From: an uncultured Erythrobacter sp. | GTDB taxonomy: Bacteria > Pseudomonadota > Alphaproteobacteria > Sphingomonadales > Sphingomonadaceae | DNA length: 64,000 nt | Reading direction: 5' to 3' | NCBI GenBank assembly: GCA_937969505.1 | Contig: CALBWA010000001.1 | Span: 1 to 64,000 of the forward strand | The notes under the pieces: generated by a model | The model's input: only the letters and a program-made list of their open reading frames with translations | What the model was told of the DNA's origin: nothing | The model's database searches: none | Made by a program: the position numbers and the translations under genes | Part shown: positions 27,041 through 35,933 of the stretch, one piece after another | Position numbering within the stretch: position 1 is the stretch's first letter | Layout of the letters: each line of letters starts with the position of its first letter

Positions 27041-29836
27041 ATGACGCTTGATTGGACCGATGCCTTGAGACGAGCAAACGCGCATGCGCCATTTCTGGCG
27101 CAAGCCCTGCGTCGCCAGCCTGAATTGGCAGAATTGCTATATCAGGGCGATGCAGATGCCGCGCTGGACTGGGCGATGGGCGCTGGCGATGAAGCGCCAA
27201 ACATTGCGATTGCACTGAGGCGGGAAAAACTGGCCTTGGCGACGGCTCTGGCGATCGGCGATCTGGCTGGCGCCTTTCCGCTCGCAAAAATCATGCAGGA
27301 GCTGTCCGATTTTGCCGACCGCGCGCTCGGACAAGCAATCCAGGCTGCTATTCTTCAGCGTGTTCCCGATGCGGCCGAATTGGCAAAGGAATGCTCGCCC
27401 CCCTCGCTGCCTGGCTTTTTCGCTCTGGCGCTGGGCAAGCATGGTGCTGGCGAGCTCAATTACAGTTCTGACATTGATCCGATCCTGTTGTTCGATCCCG
27501 AAACCCTGCCGCGCCGCCCGCGCGATGAGCCGGGTGACGCAGCGCAGCGCTATGCCCGCGAAGTGGTTCGCTTGCTGAGCGAGAATACGGCGGACGGTTA
27601 TGTCTTCAGGGTCGATTTGCGACTGCGACCAGCATCCGAGGTTAGCCCCTTGGCGATTTCATGCGAAGCAGCGCTCAGCCACTACGAAAGCTCGGCGCTG
27701 GCATGGGAAAGGGCGGCGTTCATTCGCGCCCGGTCTGCGGCTGGCGATGTGGGGGCTGGCCAGGATTTCCTCGCAGCAATCCGCCCGTTCATCTGGCGCC
27801 GCAGTCTGGATTATGGCGCGGTTGAGGAAATCCGGCGCCTGACCAGGCGGATCAGAGCAAATTACAAGGGGCCTCAGCAGCCGGGCCCCGGCTTTGATGT
27901 AAAGCATGGACGCGGCGGCATCCGCGAAATCGAATTTTTCGCCCAGACACATCAATTGATCCATGGCGGCCGCGACCCATCGCTGCGCCTGCGTGGGACG
28001 CGCGAAACGCTTGATGCATTGGCCGTGTCAGGCCATGTCAGCACGGCTGAAGCCGCAAGTCTGGGCGATGCCTATGACAGGCTGCGGATGGTCGAACACC
28101 GTCTGCAAATGGTCAATGACCGCCAAATCCATGCTTTGCCCGAGGGCGATGCGCTGGATAATGTCGCCCGGCTGGACGGGCTGGCAGATGGCCACGCTCT
28201 GCTTGAGGAGCTGGAGGCAATTACGAGCCGCGTTGCAGCTGCTTACGATACGTTGATTGATGATGCCGAGCCAGTGGCAGGCGCGAGCGCTGCCACCGGG
28301 TTGGGGCCGGGTGTGGGTATGGCCGCTCAGGTGGAGACTCCGTCTGCTGGCGAGCCCTCGCTGGTCGAACAGCTCGACACCTTGAAATTTGCTGATCCTG
28401 AAAGGCTGGCACAGCGTATCGAAGGGTGGCGCGATGGACGTTATCGGACTTTGCGAAGTCCGGCCGCGCTCAATGCATTTGATGCCATGCTGCCGATGCT
28501 GGTCGAGGCACTGGCAGATACCGATGACCCGGACCGCGCACTGCTACGCTGGGAAAGTGTGCTCGCCAATGCGCCGTCGGCCATCAATCTGTTCCGCCTG
28601 CTGGAGGCGCGTCCTGCCCTGCTTGATCAATTGGTCGCGATTCTGACCCTTGCCCCCACACTGGCCGACGAGCTGGGCCGCAGGCCCGAATTGCTCGACA
28701 CGCTGATTGATCGAACGGCGCTGGATTTGCCACCGTGTGTGGATGCGCTGGCCGGGCGCATGGAATCGAGCGGAGCGGGGTCAAATTATGAAAGCACGCT
28801 GGACCGGATCCGGCTGGTCACGGGCGAGGTGCGCTTTTCTCTGGGATTGCAATTGATCGAGGGGTTAAGCGACCCGCTCGAAATTGCAGAGGCGCTGTCA
28901 CGAACAGCCGAGGCCGCTTTGCAGATCGCATGCCGAGCAACGGCTGACGAATTCGCGGTAAAGCATGGCGAAGTCATCGGGCCTGATGGCACAAGCGAGC
29001 TGGTGGTCCTGGGGCTGGGCCGCTTTGGCGGCGGTGCGCTGACCCATGCTTCTGATCTCGACATCATTTATCTGTTCACCGGCACCTCGGGCCTTGAATC
29101 CACTGGCCTGCGACCTTTGGGGGCGACGCATTACTTCAACCGATTGGCACAGCGCGTCAGTGCGGCATTGTCCGTACCGACCGCGCAGGGTGCGCTTTAT
29201 GAAGTGGACACCAGGCTACGGCCACAGGGCGCGCAAGGACCGCTGGCGGTGACGTGCGAAAGCTTTGCAAAGTATCAAAGCGAAAGCGCTTGGACTTGGG
29301 AGCATATGGCTCTGACGCGGGCCCGGGTTCTGGTCGGGTCGGACGCGGTTGCCAAGCAGTTGGACACTGCCATCCAAGCGGTGCTTCACAAGGATCGCGA
29401 CAAGGATCGTCTGCGCACAGACGTGCTGACGATGCGGCATGACATGGCCGATCACAAGCCGCCACGCGGGCCGCTGGATGTCAAACTGCTGCGCGGCGGC
29501 CTGGTTGATCTGGAATTTCTGGTCCACTTTTTGCAGCTTGGCGAGAAAGCCGCTCTTTCGCCCGATCTGTCGACCGCGATCGACGAGCTGTGCAGTGGAG
29601 GCCACCTGCCGCGCGCCGTCGACCATGCACACAAATTGATGACTCGCGCACTGGTGGCAGGACGGCTGCTTGCACCCGACCAACAAACTCCCCCGCCAGC
29701 AGCAGGGGCGGCGCTTGCACGCGCTTGCCAGGCGGACAGTTACGAAGACCTCTTGCAAGCGTTGGCCAATGCACGCCATGAGGTTGCACAGGCCTGGAGC
29801 TGGATATTCAATCAAGATCTGGAGATCACAAAATGA
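27041..29836 (+). CDS. glnE: Bifunctional glutamine synthetase adenylyltransferase/deadenylylase GlnE
   Basis: This is about 931 residues from the ATG at 27041; a GTG at 27032 is also in frame. GlnE adds or removes AMP on glutamine synthetase in response to PII and glutamine. Two nucleotidyltransferase domains are visible: the N-terminal one with LNYSSDIDPILLF and FRVDLRLRP, the C-terminal one with THASDLDIIYLF and YEVDTRLRP. Each is followed by a GlnD-type helical domain (KHGRGGIREIEF and KLLRGGLVDLEF). Length is normal. Its stop overlaps the ATG of the peroxiredoxin gene by 4 bases. Confidence 0.97.
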   Translation: MTLDWTDALRRANAHAPFLAQALRRQPELAELLYQGDADAALDWAMGAGDEAPNIAIALRREKLALATALAIGDLAGAFPLAKIMQELSDFADRALGQAIQAAILQRVPDAAELAKECSPPSLPGFFALALGKHGAGELNYSSDIDPILLFDPETLPRRPRDEPGDAAQRYAREVVRLLSENTADGYVFRVDLRLRPASEVSPLAISCEAALSHYESSALAWERAAFIRARSAAGDVGAGQDFLAAIRPFIWRRSLDYGAVEEIRRLTRRIRANYKGPQQPGPGFDVKHGRGGIREIEFFAQTHQLIHGGRDPSLRLRGTRETLDALAVSGHVSTAEAASLGDAYDRLRMVEHRLQMVNDRQIHALPEGDALDNVARLDGLADGHALLEELEAITSRVAAAYDTLIDDAEPVAGASAATGLGPGVGMAAQVETPSAGEPSLVEQLDTLKFADPERLAQRIEGWRDGRYRTLRSPAALNAFDAMLPMLVEALADTDDPDRALLRWESVLANAPSAINLFRLLEARPALLDQLVAILTLAPTLADELGRRPELLDTLIDRTALDLPPCVDALAGRMESSGAGSNYESTLDRIRLVTGEVRFSLGLQLIEGLSDPLEIAEALSRTAEAALQIACRATADEFAVKHGEVIGPDGTSELVVLGLGRFGGGALTHASDLDIIYLFTGTSGLESTGLRPLGATHYFNRLAQRVSAALSVPTAQGALYEVDTRLRPQGAQGPLAVTCESFAKYQSESAWTWEHMALTRARVLVGSDAVAKQLDTAIQAVLHKDRDKDRLRTDVLTMRHDMADHKPPRGPLDVKLLRGGLVDLEFLVHFLQLGEKAALSPDLSTAIDELCSGGHLPRAVDHAHKLMTRALVAGRLLAPDQQTPPPAAGAALARACQADSYEDLLQALANARHEVAQAWSWIFNQDLEITK

Positions 29837-30306
29837 GCGGATTTTCGCAAGCGGGTGATACTATGCCCGACATTGTCATGGAAACACCTGATGGCGGCAC
29901 CGTCAAACCGTCCGATTTTGCCGGACAGAAGCTGGTGGTATTTTTCTATCCCAAGGACAATACCCCCGGCTGCACGACCGAGGCGAAGGACTTCAGCGCC
30001 TTGAAGGATCAATTCGATGCTGCCGGTGCTGCATTGCTCGGAGTGAGCAAGGATTCGCCCAAGAAGCATCAAAATTTTATCGCAAAGCACGGTTTGACCA
30101 CGCCGCTTGCCACCGATGATGCAGACAATGGCCTTTCCGATGCGCTTGGCATCTGGACCGAGAAACAGATGTACGGAAAGACCTATATGGGCATGGTGCG
30201 TTCCACCTATCTGGTCGGAACCGATGGCGTCATTGCGCAAGCCTGGAACAAGGTGAAGGTGAAAGGCCATGCCGAAGAAGTGCTGGCCGCTGTGCGCGCT
30301 CTTTAA
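29833..30306 (+). CDS. bcp: Bcp/PrxQ peroxiredoxin, 1-Cys form
   Basis: This 157-residue thiol peroxidase reduces hydrogen peroxide and organic peroxides. The motif FYPKDNTPGCTTEAKDF has peroxidatic Cys47. The second Cys of E. coli Bcp, five residues later, is Lys52 here, and the protein has no other Cys at all. It must therefore work as a 1-Cys enzyme resolved by an external thiol. The ATG overlaps the glnE stop by 4 bases (ATGA), so the two are coupled. Confidence 0.93.
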   Translation: MSGFSQAGDTMPDIVMETPDGGTVKPSDFAGQKLVVFFYPKDNTPGCTTEAKDFSALKDQFDAAGAALLGVSKDSPKKHQNFIAKHGLTTPLATDDADNGLSDALGIWTEKQMYGKTYMGMVRSTYLVGTDGVIAQAWNKVKVKGHAEEVLAAVRAL

Positions 30307-30318
30307 AGAGACGTTGGC

Positions 30319-31116
30319 ATGACAATCCAACCATCAGTTTCGTCCTCGATCCGCGCTGCCCTGTTGACGGCAGAGCCGCGCGCCAAGGTTATGGCTACAC
30401 GCGATTTAGCGCGAAACTGGCGGCTTGGGCAGCTTGCTTACAGCTTCGACTGCGCAATGCCGGATGCGCCTGCGGCTCCGGACAAACCTGAATTGTTGCC
30501 TCCTGCGCAAATGCCGCGGCGAAAGGCCGGGTCAGGCAAGGGACGCATCGCTTTATGGCATGCGCTGGCGCATATCGAATTTGTCGCAATCGACCTTGCG
30601 CTGGATATGGCCGGACGCTTCGGCGAAGAAATGGGCCGAGATTTTGTCGACGATTTTCTGGCGATCGCCGCAGATGAGGCGATGCATTTCGCATTGCTTG
30701 CCCGCAAGCTGGAGGCACTGGACAGTTCCTATGGTGCGCTGCCAGCGCATGGGGGGCTGTGGCAGGCAGCATCAGAAACTGCGCATGATGTCCGCGCGCG
30801 GCTTGCCATTGTTCCTATGGTGTTGGAGGCGCGGGGTCTTGACGTCACGCCATCAACCTTGACCCGCGTAAGGGCGCAAGGAGACGAGCATGGCGCCAAA
30901 ATCCTTGAGCGAATCCTTGACGATGAAATTCGTCACGTCGCAATCGGCACAAGACATTTCGTGAAATTGGCTGAAAATGATGGGGAATCCCCGCAAATTG
31001 CTTGGAAAAATCTGGTTCACAAGCATTTTAGAGGGGGGCTGAAGCCGCCATTTAACGACTCAGCGCGTGATGCAGCCGGTTTGTCGCTAGACTTCTATGG
31101 CGGTATTGCTTCGTAA
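30319..31116 (+). CDS. DUF455 ferritin-like protein
   Basis: This 265-residue protein of the DUF455 family has a four-helix ferritin-like fold with likely diiron ligands in HALAHIEFVAIDLALD, ADEAMHFALL and the ILDDEIRHVAIG motif. Some family members act as MiaE-like tRNA hydroxylases; others are uncharacterised. The gene lies 13 bases after bcp with AGAGA upstream and may be the third gene of the glnE-bcp operon. Function not established. Confidence 0.88.
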   Translation: MTIQPSVSSSIRAALLTAEPRAKVMATRDLARNWRLGQLAYSFDCAMPDAPAAPDKPELLPPAQMPRRKAGSGKGRIALWHALAHIEFVAIDLALDMAGRFGEEMGRDFVDDFLAIAADEAMHFALLARKLEALDSSYGALPAHGGLWQAASETAHDVRARLAIVPMVLEARGLDVTPSTLTRVRAQGDEHGAKILERILDDEIRHVAIGTRHFVKLAENDGESPQIAWKNLVHKHFRGGLKPPFNDSARDAAGLSLDFYGGIAS

Positions 31117-31187
31117 AGATTTAACCCGATAACTCCATAATACACGAAACGCGGACTGGTTCCGCAGTTTCAAAAAGAATTCGAATT

Positions 31188-31952
31188 TTGGGCCAAGGGG
31201 GTCTGTGGTTTCGGGTTCTTTCAAAGGCGCAACAGCGTCGCCAAGAGGACGGGTCATTGATCGTATCACCAGGCGTTTTTAAGCTCGCCAAGAGCTTTGC
31301 AGTTACTTTTGCAGGTATTGTCGGCCTCGTCGCCGTTCCCGCTTCAGCAAATAGCTCGGCACCAGTAGACATCACCGAGCCTGTGCGTCAGGCGCAATCT
31401 GACAGCCTGACTTCGGGCGACACCCGGTTCCGTCAGCTGTTTGCCAGTTGGGAAGCACTGGATGATGCCGGTTCGAAAGCCGTCACGGTGCGCCCTGCAA
31501 TTGCAATCCCCTCGCAAATGCCGCTTCAGGGTGCGCGTATGACCAGCGATTATGGCATGCGGACACACCCTGTTCTGGGCAAGCGCAAGAAGCATAACGG
31601 CATTGATCTGGCGGCCCCGACCGGCACGCCAGTCTATGCCACGGCAGACGGAATTGTTGGCAAGGCCAAGTGGTTTTCAAGCTATGGGCTTTACATCCGG
31701 ATTGACCATGGCGCGAAGCTCGAAACACGTTACGCCCACCTTTCAAAGCTGGCCGTGGCGGCCGGCGAACGGGTAAAGAAAGGCGACGTGATCGGCTATG
31801 TCGGTTCAACGGGGCGCTCGACTGGTCCACATCTGCATTATGAAGTTCGTATTGATGGGCTTGCGGTCAACCCTATCCCCTACATGGTAGAGACGCAGGC
31901 GCAGCAGGAATTTGCTCTGGCGACCGGAACAGGTGGACAAGGCGGCGACTGA
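31188..31952 (+). CDS. M23 family metallopeptidase (LytM-type cell wall hydrolase)
   Basis: This protein of up to 254 residues has a hydrophobic export segment (LAKSFAVTFAGIVGLVAVPASA, about residues 33-54) followed by a LytM domain. The zinc ligands are H and D in RTHPVLGKRKKHNGIDLAAP and the HxH motif PHLHYEV. Such enzymes cut peptidoglycan cross-links, or act as activators if degenerate; here the motifs are intact. The start is uncertain: TTG at 31188 is the longest, and the TTG codons nearer the signal segment (31257) are also possible. A strong terminator follows about 100 bases downstream. Confidence 0.85.
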   Translation: MGQGGLWFRVLSKAQQRRQEDGSLIVSPGVFKLAKSFAVTFAGIVGLVAVPASANSSAPVDITEPVRQAQSDSLTSGDTRFRQLFASWEALDDAGSKAVTVRPAIAIPSQMPLQGARMTSDYGMRTHPVLGKRKKHNGIDLAAPTGTPVYATADGIVGKAKWFSSYGLYIRIDHGAKLETRYAHLSKLAVAAGERVKKGDVIGYVGSTGRSTGPHLHYEVRIDGLAVNPIPYMVETQAQQEFALATGTGGQGGD

Positions 31953-32048
31953 GCCAGATATTTGCGCGCGACCGAAGCAATCTCGCTTTGCTCACAAAGT
32001 TTCCCGTAAGAACGGGTTCGAACATTGGAGAGGATGTTCGTTTTGATA

Positions 32049-32076
32049 GGCGGCGGGTCAAACCGCCGCCTTTTTT
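32049..32076 (+). terminator. Intrinsic terminator after the M23 peptidase gene
   Basis: GGCGGCGG (32049-32056) pairs perfectly with CCGCCGCC (32063-32070) around a GTCAAA loop, followed directly by six T. Confidence 0.95.
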
Positions 32077-32167
32077 CTTGTCGCCGAGACAGGAGTGGTT
32101 AGGCTCTTTTTCAACTCCGGCGCAATCATCTGGGATTGCAAGAATCGGCGAAAATGGAAGAGAGACG

Positions 32168-33703
32168 ATGCATCCGACAACGCACGCGCAATCACGCCCC
32201 GATCATCCCGCTATCATCATGGCTGGCAGCGGCAAGACTATCACCTATGGCGAAATGGATCAGGCAGCGAACCAGTTTGCTCAGCTTCTCCGAGCCCGTG
32301 GTTTCGCCCCTGATGATGCCTTTGCAGTGCTGCTGGAAAACACCCACCACTACTTCACCCTTGTTTGGGGGTCGCAGCGGGCAGGCACCTTGCTGGTACC
32401 CATTTCGACCCGGCTTACCGCGCCGGAAATCGCATACATTCTCAAGGATAGCGAAGCTAGGCTGCTGATCACCTCTCCGCTGTTCGACAATGTGATGCCT
32501 GATATCCGATCCTCTTGCCCCGATCTCGAGATATTGACTGTCGGTGCAGGCAATGCTGGCGGGGACTTTGAGGAAGAGCTGACATCCCACTCGGCCGAAC
32601 CAATTGACGATGAGCGCGCCGGCCTCAATATGCTGTATTCCTCAGGCACAACCGGGCGACCCAAGGGAATTCGCCCGGCACCGCCTGCCGATCCTGATCC
32701 CAAGGCGATGATCCCCTTTGTCGCCTTAGCCACTATGGGTGCAGGCATGCCGACCGATGGCAGCATGGTCTATCTATCCCCGGCACCACTTTATCATGCA
32801 GCACCCTTGGCTTGGTGTTCATCAGCCCAGCGACTGGGCGGGACCATTGTAGTGATGGAAAAGTTCGACCCAGAGGCCGCGTTGGCAGCAATCGAGAAAT
32901 ACAAGGTGACTGACAGCCAGTGGGTGCCCACCCACTTCGTCCGGATGCTCAAGCTCGATGAGGAAGTGCGCCAACGTTACGACTTGTCCAGCCATCAGCG
33001 GGCCTTGCATGCTGCCGCACCGTGCCCTGTGCCGATCAAACAGGCCATGATCGAATGGTGGGGCCCGATCGTGAATGAATATTACGCTGGATCAGAAGGC
33101 ATTGGCATGACCTTGATCCGGGCAGCCGAATGGCTCGAGCACCCCGGCAGCGTGGGTCAACCCATCTATGGCAAGGTGCATGTGTGCGGCCCCGATGGAG
33201 AGGAATTGCCCTTAGGTGAAGACGGTTTGCTGTTCTTCGAAAATGATGTCTTGCCTTCCTACCATAATGACCCTGACAAGACGGCTGAGGCCATGCATCC
33301 CAAGGGGTGGATGACACTAGGGGACATCGGTCATTTCGATCAGGATGGATTTCTCTATCTGACCGACCGCAAGAGCCACATGATCATCTCGGGCGGGGTC
33401 AACATTTACCCCCAGGAGATTGAGAACCTGTTGGTCAGCCATGCAAAGATCATGGACGCAGCGGTGATCGGGGCGCCCGATCCGGATTTCGGAGAGAAGG
33501 TCGTCGCCGTGGTGCAGCCGGTCGATATGGCCGAAGCTGGCGAGGCGCTGGAGCAGGAACTGCGCGATTATCTCGAACCGCAACTGGCCCGGCTGAAACT
33601 TCCGCGCGAGTTCCACTTCCGCCCCGACCTTCCCCGCGAAGCCAATGGCAAGCTGTACAAGCGCGAGCTACGCGATGAATTCGCGGCCCGCGCAGCGCAG
33701 TGA
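32168..33703 (+). CDS. Acyl-CoA synthetase (AMP-binding family)
   Basis: This 511-residue adenylate-forming ligase activates a carboxylic acid to its CoA thioester. The motifs are the P-loop YSSGTTGRPKGI, the adenine motif NEYYAGSEGIG, the hinge region GDIGHFDQDGFLYLTDRKSHMIISGG with INIYPQEIE-like VNIYPQEIE, and the C-terminal catalytic lysine in PREANGKLYKREL. The start ATG at 32168 has AGAGAG 5 bases upstream; the longer frame to 31988 crosses a terminator and is rejected. It is followed by a P450 gene 20 bases downstream, so the pair probably acts on the same terpenoid, steroid-like or fatty acid. Confidence 0.93.
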   Translation: MHPTTHAQSRPDHPAIIMAGSGKTITYGEMDQAANQFAQLLRARGFAPDDAFAVLLENTHHYFTLVWGSQRAGTLLVPISTRLTAPEIAYILKDSEARLLITSPLFDNVMPDIRSSCPDLEILTVGAGNAGGDFEEELTSHSAEPIDDERAGLNMLYSSGTTGRPKGIRPAPPADPDPKAMIPFVALATMGAGMPTDGSMVYLSPAPLYHAAPLAWCSSAQRLGGTIVVMEKFDPEAALAAIEKYKVTDSQWVPTHFVRMLKLDEEVRQRYDLSSHQRALHAAAPCPVPIKQAMIEWWGPIVNEYYAGSEGIGMTLIRAAEWLEHPGSVGQPIYGKVHVCGPDGEELPLGEDGLLFFENDVLPSYHNDPDKTAEAMHPKGWMTLGDIGHFDQDGFLYLTDRKSHMIISGGVNIYPQEIENLLVSHAKIMDAAVIGAPDPDFGEKVVAVVQPVDMAEAGEALEQELRDYLEPQLARLKLPREFHFRPDLPREANGKLYKRELRDEFAARAAQ

Positions 33704-33722
33704 TCGCCCGCCAGGTGCTGAT

Positions 33723-35009
33723 GTGACCCATATCCTGAACGAGGGTGATGCGCGCGCCATCATCGATCCCGAAAGCTATGCTGAATGGGACGGGTTGCTG
33801 GATCGGTTCGATGCTATCCGGGCAAGTGCGCCGGTCAGCTACGTACAGGCCGCACCGGGGTATCACCGCCCCTTCTGGCTGGTCACCGGCTATGATGCCG
33901 CGATGCAGATATCGAAGGACAATGCACGCTTTCTCAACCATCCCAAAACCACCGTGTTCTCGCTCGACAAAGGGGTTGAATTTGCGCGAGCAATGACCGG
34001 CGGCAGCGAGCATATGGTTGCAAGCCTGGTCACCATGGATGCACCCGAACACCCCAAGTACCGCAAGCTGACGCAGACCTGGTTCATGCCCAAGAATTTG
34101 GCCACGGTAGAAGCTGAAATCCGGCAATTGGCTGAACGGACCGCTGACGGGCTGGTATCAGCTGGCTCTCGGGTTGATTTCGTCAAGCAAGTCTCTGGCC
34201 CTTACCCGTTGCATGTCGTCATGCAGATCCTTGGCGTGCCGGAAGAAGACGAGCCGCGCATGTTGATGCTGACCCAGCAGATGTTCGGCGGTCAGGATGA
34301 AGACTTGAACCAGTCCGGTATGAAGGATATGTCGCCGGAGCAGATTACCCAGCTGGTGGCTGGCGCGGTCAAGGATTTCGAGCAATATTTTGCCGGGATC
34401 ACAGCCCAGAAACGGGCCCATCCTACCAGCGATGTCGCCAGCACGATTGCGAATGCCCAGATCGATGGCGCTTTGCTCAATGACCGCGAAATGATGGGAT
34501 ATTACATCATTTTGGCTGCGGCAGGTCATGATACGACCAGCGCGTCGACCGCTGGCGCGATGTTGGCTTTGGCTCGCGATCCAGCTCAGTTTGCCCGGGT
34601 CAAGGCGGATCGCAGTCTGTTGTCCGGCATCGTCGAAGAGGCGATCCGCTGGACCAGCCCCGTACAACATTTCATGCGCACGGCTGCGTGTGATGTGGAT
34701 GTGGCAGGGCAAAGAATTGCCCGCGACGATTGGATCATGATCAATTACGTGGCCGCCAATCACGATCCAGCGCAATTTGACAATCCGCGCACATTTGATG
34801 CTGCGCGATCGCCCAACCGGCATCTGGCCTTTGGCGCTGGGGCGCATCAATGTCTCGGGCTGCACCTGGCGAGGCTCGAAATGCGGTTGCTGTTTGAAGC
34901 CCTGCTGGACCGGATCGACACAGTCGATCTGGCAGGCGAACCACGGCGCGCAAAATCGACGTTCGTCGGAGGCCTCAAGACACTTCCGCTGACTATTCGA
35001 CCCGCATAA
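33723..35009 (+). CDS. Cytochrome P450, P450terp (CYP108)-like
   Basis: This is 428 residues from the GTG at 33723, which has AGGTG 5-9 bases upstream. The I-helix is AAAGHDTTSAS, ExxR is EEAIRW, and the heme loop is FGAGAHQCLGLHLAR. The WTSPVQHFMRTA segment and the FVGGLKTLPL ending closely resemble P450terp (CYP108), which oxidises alpha-terpineol, though the true substrate is unknown. Alternative starts inside the synthetase gene (33645, 33675) exist. It is co-directional with the acyl-CoA synthetase. No ferredoxin gene is adjacent. Confidence 0.9.
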   Translation: MTHILNEGDARAIIDPESYAEWDGLLDRFDAIRASAPVSYVQAAPGYHRPFWLVTGYDAAMQISKDNARFLNHPKTTVFSLDKGVEFARAMTGGSEHMVASLVTMDAPEHPKYRKLTQTWFMPKNLATVEAEIRQLAERTADGLVSAGSRVDFVKQVSGPYPLHVVMQILGVPEEDEPRMLMLTQQMFGGQDEDLNQSGMKDMSPEQITQLVAGAVKDFEQYFAGITAQKRAHPTSDVASTIANAQIDGALLNDREMMGYYIILAAAGHDTTSASTAGAMLALARDPAQFARVKADRSLLSGIVEEAIRWTSPVQHFMRTAACDVDVAGQRIARDDWIMINYVAANHDPAQFDNPRTFDAARSPNRHLAFGAGAHQCLGLHLARLEMRLLFEALLDRIDTVDLAGEPRRAKSTFVGGLKTLPLTIRPA

Positions 35010-35121
35010 GTGCGCTTGATGTCTCCAAGGTAATATAAATACTCGCATCTGTGTTTTATAATCGGCGCCGGGCAAAGAATAGCAAAGCAAGTACGATTTT
35101 TCTGTTATTTGTGCGCAACTT

Positions 35122-35131
35122 GTGTTAACAC
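35122..35131. promoter_or_regulatory. Palindrome GTGTTAACAC upstream of the YqiJ-flotillin operon
   Basis: A perfect 10-base palindrome in the 194-base region before the YqiJ-like gene. It could be a regulator half-site pair, but a 10-base palindrome can occur by chance. Confidence 0.25.
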
Positions 35132-35203
35132 TGCGTTCATGGGAAAAGTCTTGGACAGGGTGGTCGCTGCTAGTGCGGCGCGGATTTTTGCGGGCCGAAT
35201 TCT

Positions 35204-35860
35204 ATGAGTCTGCTGGAAACTTATAATCTGCCGTTTGCAGTTGCCATCGCTCTTTTGGGCTTTGTGGCGGTCCTACAAATTCTTGGTGCTGGCGACATGT
35301 TTGGCGGTGATGCCGATGTGTCTCTTGATCTTGACGCCGACGTCAATGTCGATGGCGCTGATGCCATATCGGGCGACGGTTTCATGAATGGTCTGCTCAG
35401 CTTGATCGGACTGGGTCGGGTGCCGTTTCTGGTTTGGCTGACGCTGTTCCTGGTCGCCTTTGCCGCCATCGGCGCATCGGGTCAGGCCTTGGCGATCAGC
35501 CTATTGGGTGCACCGTTGCACACCGGGCTTGCAGGAGTGCTGGCCGCAGGCGCAACTTTGCCGGTCACGGGCATGCTGTCGCGACCGATTGGAAAAATGC
35601 TGCCCAAGGATGAAACCTCAGCAGTGGGGATCGACAGCCTGATCCGGCGCGATGCCGAAATTCAGCTCGGCAGCGCGACAGCCGGATCTCCAGCGCGATC
35701 CAAGGTGCTCGACCGGCATGGCCAGCCCCATTTCGTGATGGTCGAACCTCATGACAGCAATGCCACGCTCAACGAAGGAGAGACGGTTCTTCTGGTGCGG
35801 CGCGAGGGCGGCATTTTCTATGCCGTGCAATACGAAAACCCGCTGTTGGGCCTGAAATAA
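35204..35860 (+). CDS. YqiJ-like membrane protein with OB fold, flotillin partner
   Basis: This 218-residue protein has an N-terminal helix (residues 10-28), an acidic loop rich in Asp (DADVSLDLDADVNVDG), two or three more helices (75-125), and a soluble C-terminal OB-like domain (about 140-215). The layout matches YqiJ, the NfeD-like partner encoded next to flotillin YqiK in many bacteria. It sits 73 bases upstream of a flotillin gene, supporting this. It probably helps assemble membrane microdomains. Confidence 0.78.
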   Translation: MSLLETYNLPFAVAIALLGFVAVLQILGAGDMFGGDADVSLDLDADVNVDGADAISGDGFMNGLLSLIGLGRVPFLVWLTLFLVAFAAIGASGQALAISLLGAPLHTGLAGVLAAGATLPVTGMLSRPIGKMLPKDETSAVGIDSLIRRDAEIQLGSATAGSPARSKVLDRHGQPHFVMVEPHDSNATLNEGETVLLVRREGGIFYAVQYENPLLGLK

Positions 35861-35933
35861 CGCCCGGCATACAGCCGCGATCGGCGCCATGTAATGCGCT
35901 GCCGACGCACAGATCAATTGGACAGGAGGACTA

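Noticed and set aside
31988..32167. Upstream extension of the acyl-CoA synthetase frame
   Set aside because: It runs through an intrinsic terminator and has no ribosome site; the ATG at 32168 is better supported.
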